This document shows, piece after piece, positions 9,197 through 17,382 of a stretch of 64,000 bases of DNA (position 1 is its first letter; every line of letters begins with the position of its first letter). A program made the position numbers and the translations under genes. Origin of the DNA: Salegentibacter lacus (GTDB lineage Bacteria; Bacteroidota; Bacteroidia; Flavobacteriales; Flavobacteriaceae); contig NZ_JAIQZB010000006.1 of NCBI RefSeq assembly GCF_020164555.1, positions 158,461-222,460 on the forward strand, given 5' to 3'. A model generated the notes under the pieces. That model was not told the origin of the DNA and made no database searches. It worked only from the letters and a program-made list of their open reading frames with translations.

Positions 9197-9255
9197 ATTA
9201 TTGAAGTTTGATTTCATTATGAATATTTCTGCTTATTTTCGAACCCGAATCACAA

Positions 9256-10344
9256 ATGCTAAAAACGTCAAGAACTATGTCTAATATGGCAGCTAAAGGG
9301 CCGGTTTACTACCAGGAAAATGGTTTCCTTAAGATAAATACCTACTTAAAGGAATCAAAACCTTCTAAAGTCTTTATTTTAGTAGACAATAATACGCATC
9401 GTGAATGCCTTGCTATATTCCTTCAAAAAATTGGGACTTCAGAAAATTTTGAAATTTTGGAAATTGAAGCCGGAGAGATCAATAAAAACCTTGAAACCTG
9501 CACAGGTTTATGGAATGCCCTTTCTGAATTGGATGCCGATCGCAAAAGCCTGATGATAAATGTAGGCGGCGGCGTGGTAACCGATCTTGGCGGATTTGTA
9601 GCTTCAACTTTTAAACGTGGCATCAGTTACATAAATGTACCCACCAGTTTACTGGCCATGGTAGATGCATCGGTTGGCGGAAAAACCGGTGTTGACCTTG
9701 GAAACCTAAAAAATCAGATCGGGATAATTAATCACGCTGAAATGGTGATAATTGATCCTGCATTTCTAGCCACTCTTCCGCAAACCGAAATGCGAAGCGG
9801 CCTGGCAGAAATCCTAAAACATGCTTTAATTAGTAGGGAGGCTTATTGGAATAAAGTGACTAATTTAAGTAAGCTTACTTTAGATGATCTTGATGACATC
9901 ATAAAAGAATCGGTAGCGATAAAATCTAAGGTAGTAACTGAAGACCCTGAAGAAAATGGATTGCGCAAAACCCTGAATTACGGCCATACACTTGGTCACG
10001 CCATTGAATCATATTTTTTGACCCATTCAGAAAAAACTACTTTATTGCACGGGGAAGCTATTGCCGTAGGGATGGTTTTGGCTACTTATATCTCAAAAGA
10101 GTTGCAGGATTTTCCGGAAGATAAATTAAAAGAAATAACCAGTAAAATCCTGGATATTTATAAAAGGGTGGAATTTACCGAAGAAGATATAAAGCAAATC
10201 ATAGATTTGATGAAATATGACAAGAAAAATTCCCACGGAAATATAAATTTTGTACTGCTAAAAGATATTGGCAACACCGTGATAGATTGCAAAGTACCTA
10301 ACGAGCTAATTTGGAATGCATTCGAATATTACAGGAAAGCTTGA
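9256..10344 (+). CDS. aroB: 3-dehydroquinate synthase
   Basis: A 362-residue NAD-dependent enzyme making 3-dehydroquinate from DAHP, the second step of the shikimate pathway. Seen are the NAD-binding GGGVVTDLGGFVASTFKRGI motif, VPTSLLAMVDASVGGKTGVDL, the metal-ligand helix AEILKHALI, and GHTLGHAIES with the second set of zinc-binding histidines. The length is normal. It diverges from proline dehydrogenase across an 87-bp gap. ATG codons at 9256 and 9277 are both possible starts. Confidence 0.96.
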   Translation: MLKTSRTMSNMAAKGPVYYQENGFLKINTYLKESKPSKVFILVDNNTHRECLAIFLQKIGTSENFEILEIEAGEINKNLETCTGLWNALSELDADRKSLMINVGGGVVTDLGGFVASTFKRGISYINVPTSLLAMVDASVGGKTGVDLGNLKNQIGIINHAEMVIIDPAFLATLPQTEMRSGLAEILKHALISREAYWNKVTNLSKLTLDDLDDIIKESVAIKSKVVTEDPEENGLRKTLNYGHTLGHAIESYFLTHSEKTTLLHGEAIAVGMVLATYISKELQDFPEDKLKEITSKILDIYKRVEFTEEDIKQIIDLMKYDKKNSHGNINFVLLKDIGNTVIDCKVPNELIWNAFEYYRKA

Positions 10345-10405
10345 TTTATAATATAAAAACAGTATTTTTAAAACCTACTAACTACATCCTCATAAACTTT
10401 TATTT

Positions 10406-10699
10406 ATGAAAAGAATTATTGTTGACTACAAAAAATTAACTCCGGAAATCCTCGGACTTTTAGTTGAGAAGTATCCTGACGGATACGACGACGACCAGAT
10501 TATTGCTTTTAAAAATGCAAAAAATGAAACGGTTGAAGCGGTTGAAGTGAAAACTGAAGAAACTATTTACCTAGTGAAGGTAAGTACACGACTTGAAAAC
10601 ACAATGGCCAATTTTGATGAGGATGACTACGATGATGCCGATTATAACGAACCTATCGTAGAAATTCCTGAAAAAGACGAAGAGGAAGATAAAGACTAG
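10406..10699 (+). CDS. Small acidic conserved hypothetical protein
   Basis: A 97-residue protein with a compact N-terminal half (MKRIIVDYKKLTPEILGLLV) and a very acidic C-terminal tail rich in Asp and Glu from about residue 67. There are no cysteines, no signal peptide and no membrane segment. I believe similar proteins sit beside aroB in other Flavobacteriia, but no function is known to me. It is 61 bp downstream of aroB and is followed by a good terminator, so it may share the aroB transcript. Confidence 0.75.
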   Translation: MKRIIVDYKKLTPEILGLLVEKYPDGYDDDQIIAFKNAKNETVEAVEVKTEETIYLVKVSTRLENTMANFDEDDYDDADYNEPIVEIPEKDEEEDKD

Positions 10700-10723
10700 A
10701 GAATTACACAGTATTAAAATTAT

Positions 10724-10758
10724 AAAAGGGATTTTTCTTAGCGAAGAATCCCTTTTTT
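10724..10758 (+). terminator. Rho-independent terminator after the small acidic gene
   Basis: A 10-bp stem (10724-10733 with 10747-10756) and a T run. It marks the end of the conserved chromosomal segment before the tRNA-Pro island border. Confidence 0.88.
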
Positions 10759-10760
10759 AT

Positions 10761-10930
10761 TGAATTGTAGAAAAAACGTATTCACTGAATCATTCACTAT
10801 AAGTGAATTAGGTAACCGAGTAGGTCACATTTTATTTGATATCAAACAAAAAAAAATGATTCCCAGTTTTACTAAAAGCACTGAAAATCATTCATTTAGG
10901 TGGTTTTTGAGATATTTTGATATTCAAAAA
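10761..10930. other. Gene-free border segment outside the island; diverged copy of the integrase-side end
   Basis: No credible gene lies between 10,700 and 11,094. Read alongside 32,060-32,195, this segment has the same elements in the same order: the 20-bp repeat (10779-10798), a perfect palindrome TTTGATATCAAA (10835-10846) near where the right end has ATATCA-AA-TGATAT, then CACTGAAAATCA, and finally the 15-bp att core. The match is patchy, so it looks like a related but older element end left in the chromosome. A 75-codon open frame here (10760-10987) crosses the att core and is not coding-like. Confidence 0.55.
10779..10798 (+). repeat. 20-bp repeat, copy 1 (outside the left att core)
   Basis: TATTCACTGAATCATTCACT. 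It differs by one base from the copies at 11005-11024 and 32075-32094. A likely role is an arm-type integrase or excisionase binding site. Confidence 0.7.
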
Positions 10931-10985
10931 GTCGGGGTGGCAGGAAGCTTTTCAAGTTGCTTCAGCTCTTTAAAACCCCGACTTT
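10928..10985 (-). terminator. Long stem-loop with T tail spanning the left att core; possible terminator of the OLD-like gene
   Basis: A perfect 10-bp stem, AAAGTCGGGG (10928-10937) with CCCCGACTTT (10976-10985), encloses 38 bases that hold a second short stem. Read on the minus strand it ends in TTTTT, so it could stop transcription leaving the island through the left junction. One arm is the att core itself and the other lies inside the island, so the structure exists only in the integrated state. Confidence 0.5.
10931..10945. repeat. attL core of the tRNA-Pro island
   Basis: GTCGGGGTGGCAGGA is identical to 32196-32210, which contains the 3' end of the tRNA-Pro gene (T arm and acceptor strand). 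Direct repeats of a tRNA 3' end with an integrase next to one copy are the normal signature of site-specific integration. Confidence 0.8.
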
Positions 10986-11004
10986 AAATCTTTAATTCTG
11001 GATA

Positions 11005-11024
11005 TATTCACCGAATCATTCACT
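11005..11024 (+). repeat. 20-bp repeat, copy 2 (inside the left end of the island)
   Basis: TATTCACCGAATCATTCACT is identical to the copy at 32075-32094 and lies 60 bp inside the left att core. Confidence 0.75.
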
Positions 11025-11094
11025 AAAATAGAAAGAACAACAAGACTAATATTATTTGGTCGTCTTTGGTGTTATAAAGGTATAAAATTTATAT

Positions 11095-13524
11095 TTAATT
11101 CTTTTTATGCTTTAATTCTTCAATCACGGACTTAAACCATTCTGAATATTCAGGATAGGTTTCTAGAATAAGATCTTTTTTATCTGTCTTTCTAGAAATA
11201 TTTTCAATTTCTAAATTAAGATTATTTTTCCATACTGCTTTGAATCCAGTTTTATCTGGAATATTTAAGTCATTTAATATCTCAACATTCACTTCGGCAA
11301 AAGAATCATTTTCAAAATCGTATTTTTTTAAATTATCCTCTACTACCTCAAGCTTTAAACAATTACCAGTCTCTGTATAAATTGATTTTAGAATGTCCTG
11401 AGGTAAAAGATCTTCAAGTTCGCTTTCTTTCTTACCCTCTTTTTTATACTGATAAACAAAAATATCTTTATTAATGTAATCCTTGTATTTACCTTCCAAG
11501 AACTTCTTTAAATCGTTCGCCGCTGAATCGTCATCAATAATAAATATCCATTTTGTTCCTAATTTAATAGGGTTTTTAATTAAGAATTTTTTTATATCAG
11601 AGCATTTACCTCCTTGATAAAATGTAGAATTTTTTAAATTAAATGGTCTTTCTGATTCTTTTAAAAATGTTTCGTAAAAGTTTTTAAAAATTATCACGTC
11701 TCCATGACCTTCAAAAACAAAATTGACAACATTTTTTGTGTTTAGATCGTTTTCTAAATCAAAATCTAAAGCTGCAAATAAAACTTCTTCTTGCATGAAA
11801 TACCCAATTCGATCTTTCTTAGAAACATTTATAGAAGTTTTCTCCTCCTTCTTAATTAAATAAATATGGCGATCATAATTTTCTTTATCAATCATAAAGA
11901 TTGAATGTGTTGCATAAATAACAATATTGGATTTTTCAGAAATTTTTATTAACTCTTGTAACATATATCGAACTCCGGAGGGGTGCAAATGTGTTTCAGG
12001 TTCATCCAATAATAATATTGTATTTTTCAAAACGCCTTGAGCCGCCTCAGCTCCAACTGTCATTAAGAAGGATAAAAATGTTTGCGCGCCTTGGCTTTTT
12101 TCAGCCATATTGAAATAACTTTTACCTTTAAACTCAGGATCAAAAAATTGAATTCGTATTTGGTGCTCTTCAAGGGTAATTTTAACGTCTTGATCGTAAT
12201 CTGCCCAAACATTATCTATATGTGCATTTAAATTTTCATTCAACTGGTCATTAATTCTAGACCTTTCTCCATCATCTTCCTGAATTAATTTAATATTATG
12301 TTTAAGCTCCTTTAAACTGTCAATTTTCAAACCAACTCTAAAAACATTTAATAGAGGCCTCGAAATTTGACTTAATTTTTCTTTATTTAAAATATCATCG
12401 AAACTTGTTCGGGATTTTAAAATGAAGTCTTCACTATACTCCCAAAACACAACCTTAGGTAAAAAATCTTTTAAATCTTCCTCTAAAATTTGCGAAAAAT
12501 AAAAACCTAAATTTTCAATCTCACTAGAATAAATATCTTCATAAGGGGTATTAAGTAAATCTAATCTTTCTTTTTTTCCTTTTAGTTTAGAGATGTTCTT
12601 CCTTAATTTTTCCTGGTAAGTTTTTAAATTATTTGTGTGCTTTGTTAATAATCCTTTTTCGGATGTGGACAAGGACTGAAAAGGTTTACTTTTTAAAGTA
12701 TTTTTTTGAATCTCTGAAACCTCAATATTATTTTTTAATTCATTGTTTTCTTCCTCTAAGAAAATAATTTCCTTTTCTTCTTTTTCGATAATTTTCTCAA
12801 AATCAAATTCAAGTTTTTTGTTTAAATCATTTAATTGTTTTTCTGATTTTGAAATATTATTCTCCAATTTTTCAATTTCTTGGATCAGAGTAACTCTATC
12901 TTTATCTTTATCTTGATTTTCTAATTCTAATTTCTCATTTTTATACTGAGCAATTTTATTTTTACATTCTTCGATACTTTTTTTAAGCTGGTCTAAATCT
13001 TTTTCAGATGTTTTAATCAAGGAATTAGGAATTACCAAAGCTTCCTCGAGAGGTATAAATCTGTCCTCAGCAAATAATTTTTTTTCAGTATCGAAAAATT
13101 CTTTTTTTAGAACCACGGAATCTTTCAAGTCATAATCTTGGATTCTAATTTGAAATGATCTGACTTCATTTTCAGACTCTAAATCCAATTCAATTGAATA
13201 TTCAATCTTAAGTTTTAAACTTTCAAAATTACTCTTAACAAGGGTATTCGTGTCGAACCAACTTTGTAAATCTTCTTTAATCTTTTTTTCTTGCTCTCTT
13301 TTAGGAGAAAACTGAAACCTAAGTTTCGGATTAAGAGTTTTACTTATTTTAGGTACATGTTTTTTTTCTAAATGAAAGTCTTCATTTAAGATTCTAACTG
13401 CTTGGAGAATGTTAGATTTTCCAGACTCATTAATACCAACGATACCAGTACAATTGCTAGTAATTTCAAGTTTTTCATTAACTAAACTTTTAAATGAATC
13501 GAAATAAATTTTTTCAAGAACCAT
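11095..13524 (-). CDS. OLD-like ATPase with C-terminal TOPRIM nuclease domain
   Basis: An 809-residue SMC/RecF-class ATPase. The Walker A is GINESGKS (residues 30-37). A long charged coiled coil runs from about 172 to 325, longer than in most OLD proteins. The signature loop is KSQGAQTFLSFL (476-487), Walker B is ILLLDEPETHLHP with Asp507 and Glu508, and a switch histidine sits in ATHS (540). A TOPRIM domain follows, with Glu605 in FEGHGD and Asp664-Asp666 in IIDDDSA. OLD-family proteins, including the Gabija GajA subunit, are DNA nucleases active in phage defence. No UvrD-like GajB partner is adjacent, so this is a stand-alone (class 1-like) member or a PARIS-like fusion. It lies 35 bp downstream of an XRE regulator read in the same direction. 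Confidence 0.8.
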   Translation of the reverse strand: MVLEKIYFDSFKSLVNEKLEITSNCTGIVGINESGKSNILQAVRILNEDFHLEKKHVPKISKTLNPKLRFQFSPKREQEKKIKEDLQSWFDTNTLVKSNFESLKLKIEYSIELDLESENEVRSFQIRIQDYDLKDSVVLKKEFFDTEKKLFAEDRFIPLEEALVIPNSLIKTSEKDLDQLKKSIEECKNKIAQYKNEKLELENQDKDKDRVTLIQEIEKLENNISKSEKQLNDLNKKLEFDFEKIIEKEEKEIIFLEEENNELKNNIEVSEIQKNTLKSKPFQSLSTSEKGLLTKHTNNLKTYQEKLRKNISKLKGKKERLDLLNTPYEDIYSSEIENLGFYFSQILEEDLKDFLPKVVFWEYSEDFILKSRTSFDDILNKEKLSQISRPLLNVFRVGLKIDSLKELKHNIKLIQEDDGERSRINDQLNENLNAHIDNVWADYDQDVKITLEEHQIRIQFFDPEFKGKSYFNMAEKSQGAQTFLSFLMTVGAEAAQGVLKNTILLLDEPETHLHPSGVRYMLQELIKISEKSNIVIYATHSIFMIDKENYDRHIYLIKKEEKTSINVSKKDRIGYFMQEEVLFAALDFDLENDLNTKNVVNFVFEGHGDVIIFKNFYETFLKESERPFNLKNSTFYQGGKCSDIKKFLIKNPIKLGTKWIFIIDDDSAANDLKKFLEGKYKDYINKDIFVYQYKKEGKKESELEDLLPQDILKSIYTETGNCLKLEVVEDNLKKYDFENDSFAEVNVEILNDLNIPDKTGFKAVWKNNLNLEIENISRKTDKKDLILETYPEYSEWFKSVIEELKHKKN

Positions 13525-13559
13525 GGGGGATGCCGAATTTGATTATTAGAATCTTTTTC

Positions 13560-13943
13560 TTACTTATTTAACAGCTTCTCCAAATAAGCCACCTTATCCT
13601 TCTCAGCCTGAACCAGGCGTTCATAAAGTTCAACTATTTTTTCAACTGGATCTATTGTACAGAAGTAATTGTTATTATTTGCGCTGTTATCTTTGAAGGT
13701 GTTATTGATAATATTGAATACCGCTTCTTCACTAAAATGACGGATTGCTTCAGGAGAAACTTTTAAAACCTCTGAAACTTTATTAAGTGTTTCATCTTCC
13801 ACTTTTTCGCTTTTTTCAAGGCTGGAAACACTTTGTTGGCTAATGCCTAATTCTTCGGCTAGAGTTTCTTGCTTCATTCCGCGTAGTTCGCGAATGCGGG
13901 CAATCTTTCGCCCTATATGGTTGGGTTTGGTAGTTGTTGTCAT
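13560..13943 (-). CDS. XRE-family helix-turn-helix regulator
   Basis: A 127-residue protein with an N-terminal Cro/CI-type HTH: IGRKIARIRELRGMKQETLA, then ELGISQQSVSSLEKSE as the recognition helix. A variable linker follows, then a C-terminal helix VEKIVELYERLVQAEKDKVA that probably makes a dimer coiled coil. It sits directly upstream of the OLD-like gene on the same strand and diverges from the HEPN-like gene, so it is well placed to control both. Regulators of this size and layout are common in Bacteroidota mobile elements. Confidence 0.85.
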   Translation of the reverse strand: MTTTTKPNHIGRKIARIRELRGMKQETLAEELGISQQSVSSLEKSEKVEDETLNKVSEVLKVSPEAIRHFSEEAVFNIINNTFKDNSANNNNYFCTIDPVEKIVELYERLVQAEKDKVAYLEKLLNK

Positions 13944-14092
13944 AATCTCAAAGATAAGGATTCATTTTAAAGTTTTAAGACTTTTAGTATGCGGTAAAAT
14001 ACAAGCCGTTGCGGGTATTTTACAAAGCCAATTGGTAGGGTACGGCCTTCTTGCTTTCTACCTTCAACAGGAAATTAAAAAACACCATTATT

Positions 14093-14974
14093 ATGAAGGT
14101 ATTAACAAATATAGGAATTAATCCTACTAAAAATGTACAGGGGCAAAAGACTCTTCAACAAGTTATTAACGAGGTTCTGCCTATTCTTTTAAAGCAAGTA
14201 AGCTTAGAAGCTATTTATTGTTCTGGTTTTGAGTCCCATTTCAATACTAAAGAGAACATTTTTCAGGAAAATTATCAGTTGAAAACACGCTGGCAGTTAA
14301 ACCTACTACTGATTGGAGAAAATCATCCCAATTCTACAGCTGATCTGGCAGATATAGTTTATCAGCATACCGAAGGAGAAATGAACCTTTTGTTACTTTG
14401 CTATAGCCGCAAACAAATATCCCAGGCTAATAACAGTCACAAGCACCTTTTTGCAAAGATAATCCGGTCGGGTTGGTTGGTCTATGGCAAACCACAAGAA
14501 TTAGCCCCACTAAAATTGGCCAATCTTCCCGATTTGGATTTTAAGGGAATCATCACTTACTCCGAAAACCGCCTTAACATTGCCGGGAGTTTATTAAAAC
14601 AAATGCCTTTATTTTTCGATCAGCCGCTTGTGGCTGCTTATATGCTCCGTTCGGTTGTAGAGCAATTGTGTTTAGGAATATTATATGCATTTATTCATTA
14701 CCACCCGAAGCAATTTCATATTCAATACCTGTTGAAGTTGTGCAAGAGTTGTGGCGGACTTGAAGATAAAATTCCAGTCAGTTTATTTGAGCGGGAGCGA
14801 TTTAAAAAACTACTAAAAACCAATGCCAGCGATCTGCGCTTTCGAAGTATGAATATTTTTACCTCCCAAGAAATCAAAGCTGCTTACGCTTATTGTGCAG
14901 AATTTTTAGATCAACTCACTCCGGATATTCATAATCAATTACAAACTTTAAAATTAAAGGAGGATGAAAAGTAA
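14093..14974 (+). CDS. HEPN-like domain protein with possible N-terminal nucleotidyltransferase-like region
   Basis: A 293-residue soluble protein. The C-terminal half (PLVAAYMLRSVVEQLCLGIL, then PKQFHIQYLLKLC) matches the helix pattern of HEPN domains, where an amphipathic helix is followed by a basic H-x-x-x-LL helix. The N-terminal half (RWQLNLLLIGENH and LFAKIIRSGWLVYGKPQE) recalls the nucleotidyltransferase module often paired with HEPN, but I cannot identify the catalytic GS and DxD residues. HEPN proteins are often RNases or toxins in defence and toxin-antitoxin systems. The frame is open from 14051; the ATG at 14093 is a better-placed start. The next gene overlaps its end by 11 bp. 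Confidence 0.55.
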   Translation: MKVLTNIGINPTKNVQGQKTLQQVINEVLPILLKQVSLEAIYCSGFESHFNTKENIFQENYQLKTRWQLNLLLIGENHPNSTADLADIVYQHTEGEMNLLLLCYSRKQISQANNSHKHLFAKIIRSGWLVYGKPQELAPLKLANLPDLDFKGIITYSENRLNIAGSLLKQMPLFFDQPLVAAYMLRSVVEQLCLGILYAFIHYHPKQFHIQYLLKLCKSCGGLEDKIPVSLFERERFKKLLKTNASDLRFRSMNIFTSQEIKAAYAYCAEFLDQLTPDIHNQLQTLKLKEDEK

Positions 14975-15386
14975 TGATCTAAATAGAATAAAACTTGAGA
15001 CACTACAGGATATTGGAGCATCCAAAGATGGTCTTCAAAAAGAAAAAAATAATCGTCATACGCTAAGGCTTGCTAATATTCCTTTCGATGACCATACTAG
15101 CTACCTTCTGAAGGTAACAGCTTTGCTTGAAGTCTGTGTTTTAGCCTTAGACGGGCAGGGAGATTTTCATTCTAAAATGCTCAGTCATCACGATCTGGAT
15201 ACCAGTGTCAAAATGGTATTGGAGGTGGTCATTGAAATGATGCCTCACGATGATATGTTCAAATTGAAGAAATTACTGACTGTATTAGAAGAAGATATAG
15301 ACAACCGCTATTATCCAGAAAAACTGAAAGAACTAATTATAAATTCTAACCATGAAAAAGAAAAAGATATTGAAAAAGCTAAATGA
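14964..15386 (+). CDS. Hypothetical helical protein, paralogue A
   Basis: A 140-residue protein of unknown function that starts within the last 11 bp of the HEPN-like gene, suggesting translational coupling. The core SYLLKVTALLEVCVLALDG, followed after a short gap by TSVKMVLEVVIEMMPHDD and LKKLLTVLEED, shares its layout and many residues with the next gene. It is predicted to be all-helical, with no signal or membrane segment and no catalytic motif that I recognise. Confidence 0.65.
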   Translation: MKSNDLNRIKLETLQDIGASKDGLQKEKNNRHTLRLANIPFDDHTSYLLKVTALLEVCVLALDGQGDFHSKMLSHHDLDTSVKMVLEVVIEMMPHDDMFKLKKLLTVLEEDIDNRYYPEKLKELIINSNHEKEKDIEKAK

Positions 15387-15696
15387 ATTTAGAGAAAAAA
15401 ACCTGGTTCACTTAACTCCAAAAACCGGGAGAAATGGTAAATATTACGAAGGTACATATAGGGTAGAAAGTCATATGGAACTTATGTTTCTGGTTATTAA
15501 CTTGATTAAAGTTTCTGCTGTGGCACTGGAAGAGAATGAACGTCTATCAGATCAAGAAATCCCAAACCCGAAATACAATGTAATGGAAGTGCTCCGACAC
15601 GTTTTACAACTCATTCCCTTAGAAGAAATTGAAATGATAGATAAGCTTAGTGAGCTTATGGAAGAGGTAAACGTGGAAGAAAACACACTGGTTTGA
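15352..15696 (+). CDS. Hypothetical helical protein, paralogue B
   Basis: A 114-residue protein overlapping the previous gene by 35 bp. MELMFLVINLIKVSAVALEE, then NVMEVLRHVLQLIPLEEIE and IDKLSELMEEVN, align with the corresponding helices of paralogue A. The N-terminus is basic (MKKKKILKKLNEF). The two genes probably arose by tandem duplication and may form a heteromer. The function is unknown. It ends a three-gene unit that starts with the HEPN-like gene. Confidence 0.65.
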   Translation: MKKKKILKKLNEFREKNLVHLTPKTGRNGKYYEGTYRVESHMELMFLVINLIKVSAVALEENERLSDQEIPNPKYNVMEVLRHVLQLIPLEEIEMIDKLSELMEEVNVEENTLV

Positions 15697-16446
15697 AAAA
15701 TTAGAAACTCCAAATATGCTATTAGTTTTAAAAAGATACTTTTTTATAAAGAATAGTAATGCAATGCAAGATGTGTGCCTGTGGGCACAATCTTGATTGC
15801 TCCCGATGGTCGCAATAAAAAAAGAGATGTTTAAGAGGTAAGTCCAGAAGAAAAAACCATCTACTTTTTTCATCTTGAGCATTTTCCTTTTGGCGACGAA
15901 AAGAAAAAATATTATAGATCAGGATGAACTGGTTTATTCCGCTATTTCTTTCTACTTCTTCCAGTGCCATCGCATTACCTTTTGATGCTTCTACATCATC
16001 TTCAAGCTATAAAATTATAGAGGAGCTATAAATAGCAAAGCGGTTTATGGGCTCCGGTTAATTTTAAAGCTTGTTTTTTTTGCATCGAAAGGTAAGGTGA
16101 TGTAAGAAGTATTTAAAAGAAACTCTGAAATCCTGATCGGTAAATTTTAGTCACCGCCTAGCGGACTTGAGTCAAAAAGCTTTTTCGATATTATTCTTTC
16201 AGCCTTTAATATTCTAAGCTTTTTGGCTCGTGTCCAGGACAATTAGTAATGAGCCTTTTTTGCTGAAAATGGAGCCTTTGCAAAGTGGAAGTAAAAGTGG
16301 TGAGTGACATTTGAACTAATTAATTTGTTGTTGGAGTATAAGCGCCACCTAATTTTTGAAAAGAGATGGTGACAATTTAAGTATCTTTACAGGTGGATTT
16401 GATTAAATTTTGTGCCGGTTTATTTACTCTAAAGAAACAAAACATA
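15697..16446. other. 750-bp stretch without a convincing gene; two inverted repeats
   Basis: Open frames on the minus strand here are low-complexity shadows without a plausible start. A tiny plus-strand frame at 15924-16031 (35 codons, MNWFIPLFLSTSS start) is too short to judge. A hairpin lies at about 15767-15795. A larger imperfect inverted repeat pairs 16163-16182 with 16216-16235, 16 of 20 positions, across a 33-base spacer. It could be a terminator, a decayed mobile-element end or a recombination site. Confidence 0.5.
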
Positions 16447-17319
16447 TTGAAAACAATAAAATTCCATAAAACTGAATGCGGCGTTGATTTTCTGTTAAAT
16501 GTACTCTCGTTTGAAGAAATCGGAGAAGATTACTTCACCGATGAAACATTCAACACGGATTTTTTTGAAATTATGTTTTTCAAATCCGGAAGTGGTTCTA
16601 TCATATTAAATCAGCAAAAAATCCCCATTAAAAAAAATACCCTGGTTTTTATTTCCCCGTTTCAAAAAAGGAAATGGAATTTGGATAAAAATGATCTGGA
16701 TTGCACGATGCTCGCATTTCAGGAAGATTTTCTCAACGACTTTTTTGCAGATAAACTTTTTACATTTAAGTTGTTATATTTCTATCAATTGGAATTTCCG
16801 TTGATTATGGAAATTGATAATAATCAATTTGAAAAGTACTGTGAGCAACTCAATGAAATTAAATTAGAATTACTAGCCACTAGAGCAGATAGCGTTCATA
16901 TTATTCGCTCATTATTGTACTATTTGTTGCAAAAAATAAATCGCCAATATGCTGATAAAAACAATTTGTCCATTGAAAATTCAGCCAATAATTATGCTTT
17001 CGATTTTAAGAGACTGCTTGAAATTCATATCAAAGAAAAGCAACGCATAAATGATTATACAGATATTCTTCAAATAAGTAGAATTACGCTAAATAAAGCG
17101 GTAAAAGAAAAATTTAATGTAACGGCTACCGAATTATTAAAGCAACGTTTGCTGTTTGAAATTAAAAATTTGCTCATACATTCCAATAAAAGCATTCAGG
17201 GAATTGCCTACGAACTGAACTTTTCAGAACCAAACCATTTGATGCGTTTCTTTAAACAACAAACACAAAAAACCACGACCGAATTCTTATCTAATTATCA
17301 AAATGGTATCATTTCATAA
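16447..17319 (+). CDS. AraC-family transcriptional regulator
   Basis: A 290-residue protein. The N-terminal cupin-like half carries FFEIMFFKSGSGSIILNQQK and a PFQKRKWNLD segment. The C-terminal pair of helix-turn-helices follows: RINDYTDILQISRITLNKAV, then NKSIQGIAYELNFSEPNHLM and RFFKQQTQKTTTEFL. The frame is open to a GTG at 16393, but the protein most likely begins at the TTG at 16447 (LKTIKFHKTECG). It lies 63 bp upstream of a cysteine hydrolase on the same strand, the likely target gene. Confidence 0.88.
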   Translation: MKTIKFHKTECGVDFLLNVLSFEEIGEDYFTDETFNTDFFEIMFFKSGSGSIILNQQKIPIKKNTLVFISPFQKRKWNLDKNDLDCTMLAFQEDFLNDFFADKLFTFKLLYFYQLEFPLIMEIDNNQFEKYCEQLNEIKLELLATRADSVHIIRSLLYYLLQKINRQYADKNNLSIENSANNYAFDFKRLLEIHIKEKQRINDYTDILQISRITLNKAVKEKFNVTATELLKQRLLFEIKNLLIHSNKSIQGIAYELNFSEPNHLMRFFKQQTQKTTTEFLSNYQNGIIS

Positions 17320-17382
17320 AGGGTTGGTAGGCCAATGCCTTTTGTTTTTCGTGACTTTTGTATCAAATAAAAATTTAATATT

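Noticed and set aside
10760..10987. 75-codon open frame on the plus strand at the left island border
   Set aside because: It begins at a weak start, crosses the att core, and most of it coincides with repeats and palindromes shared with the right end. The protein has no recognisable features.
11095..13524. Complete Gabija system
   Set aside because: GajA-like features are present, but no UvrD-like GajB helicase gene lies on either side. The neighbour is an XRE regulator.
15619..15970. Two overlapping minus-strand frames of 87 and 80 codons
   Set aside because: They are low-complexity, overlap the 3' end of the small paralogue gene and lack a plausible start context. They look like shadows of AT-rich DNA.
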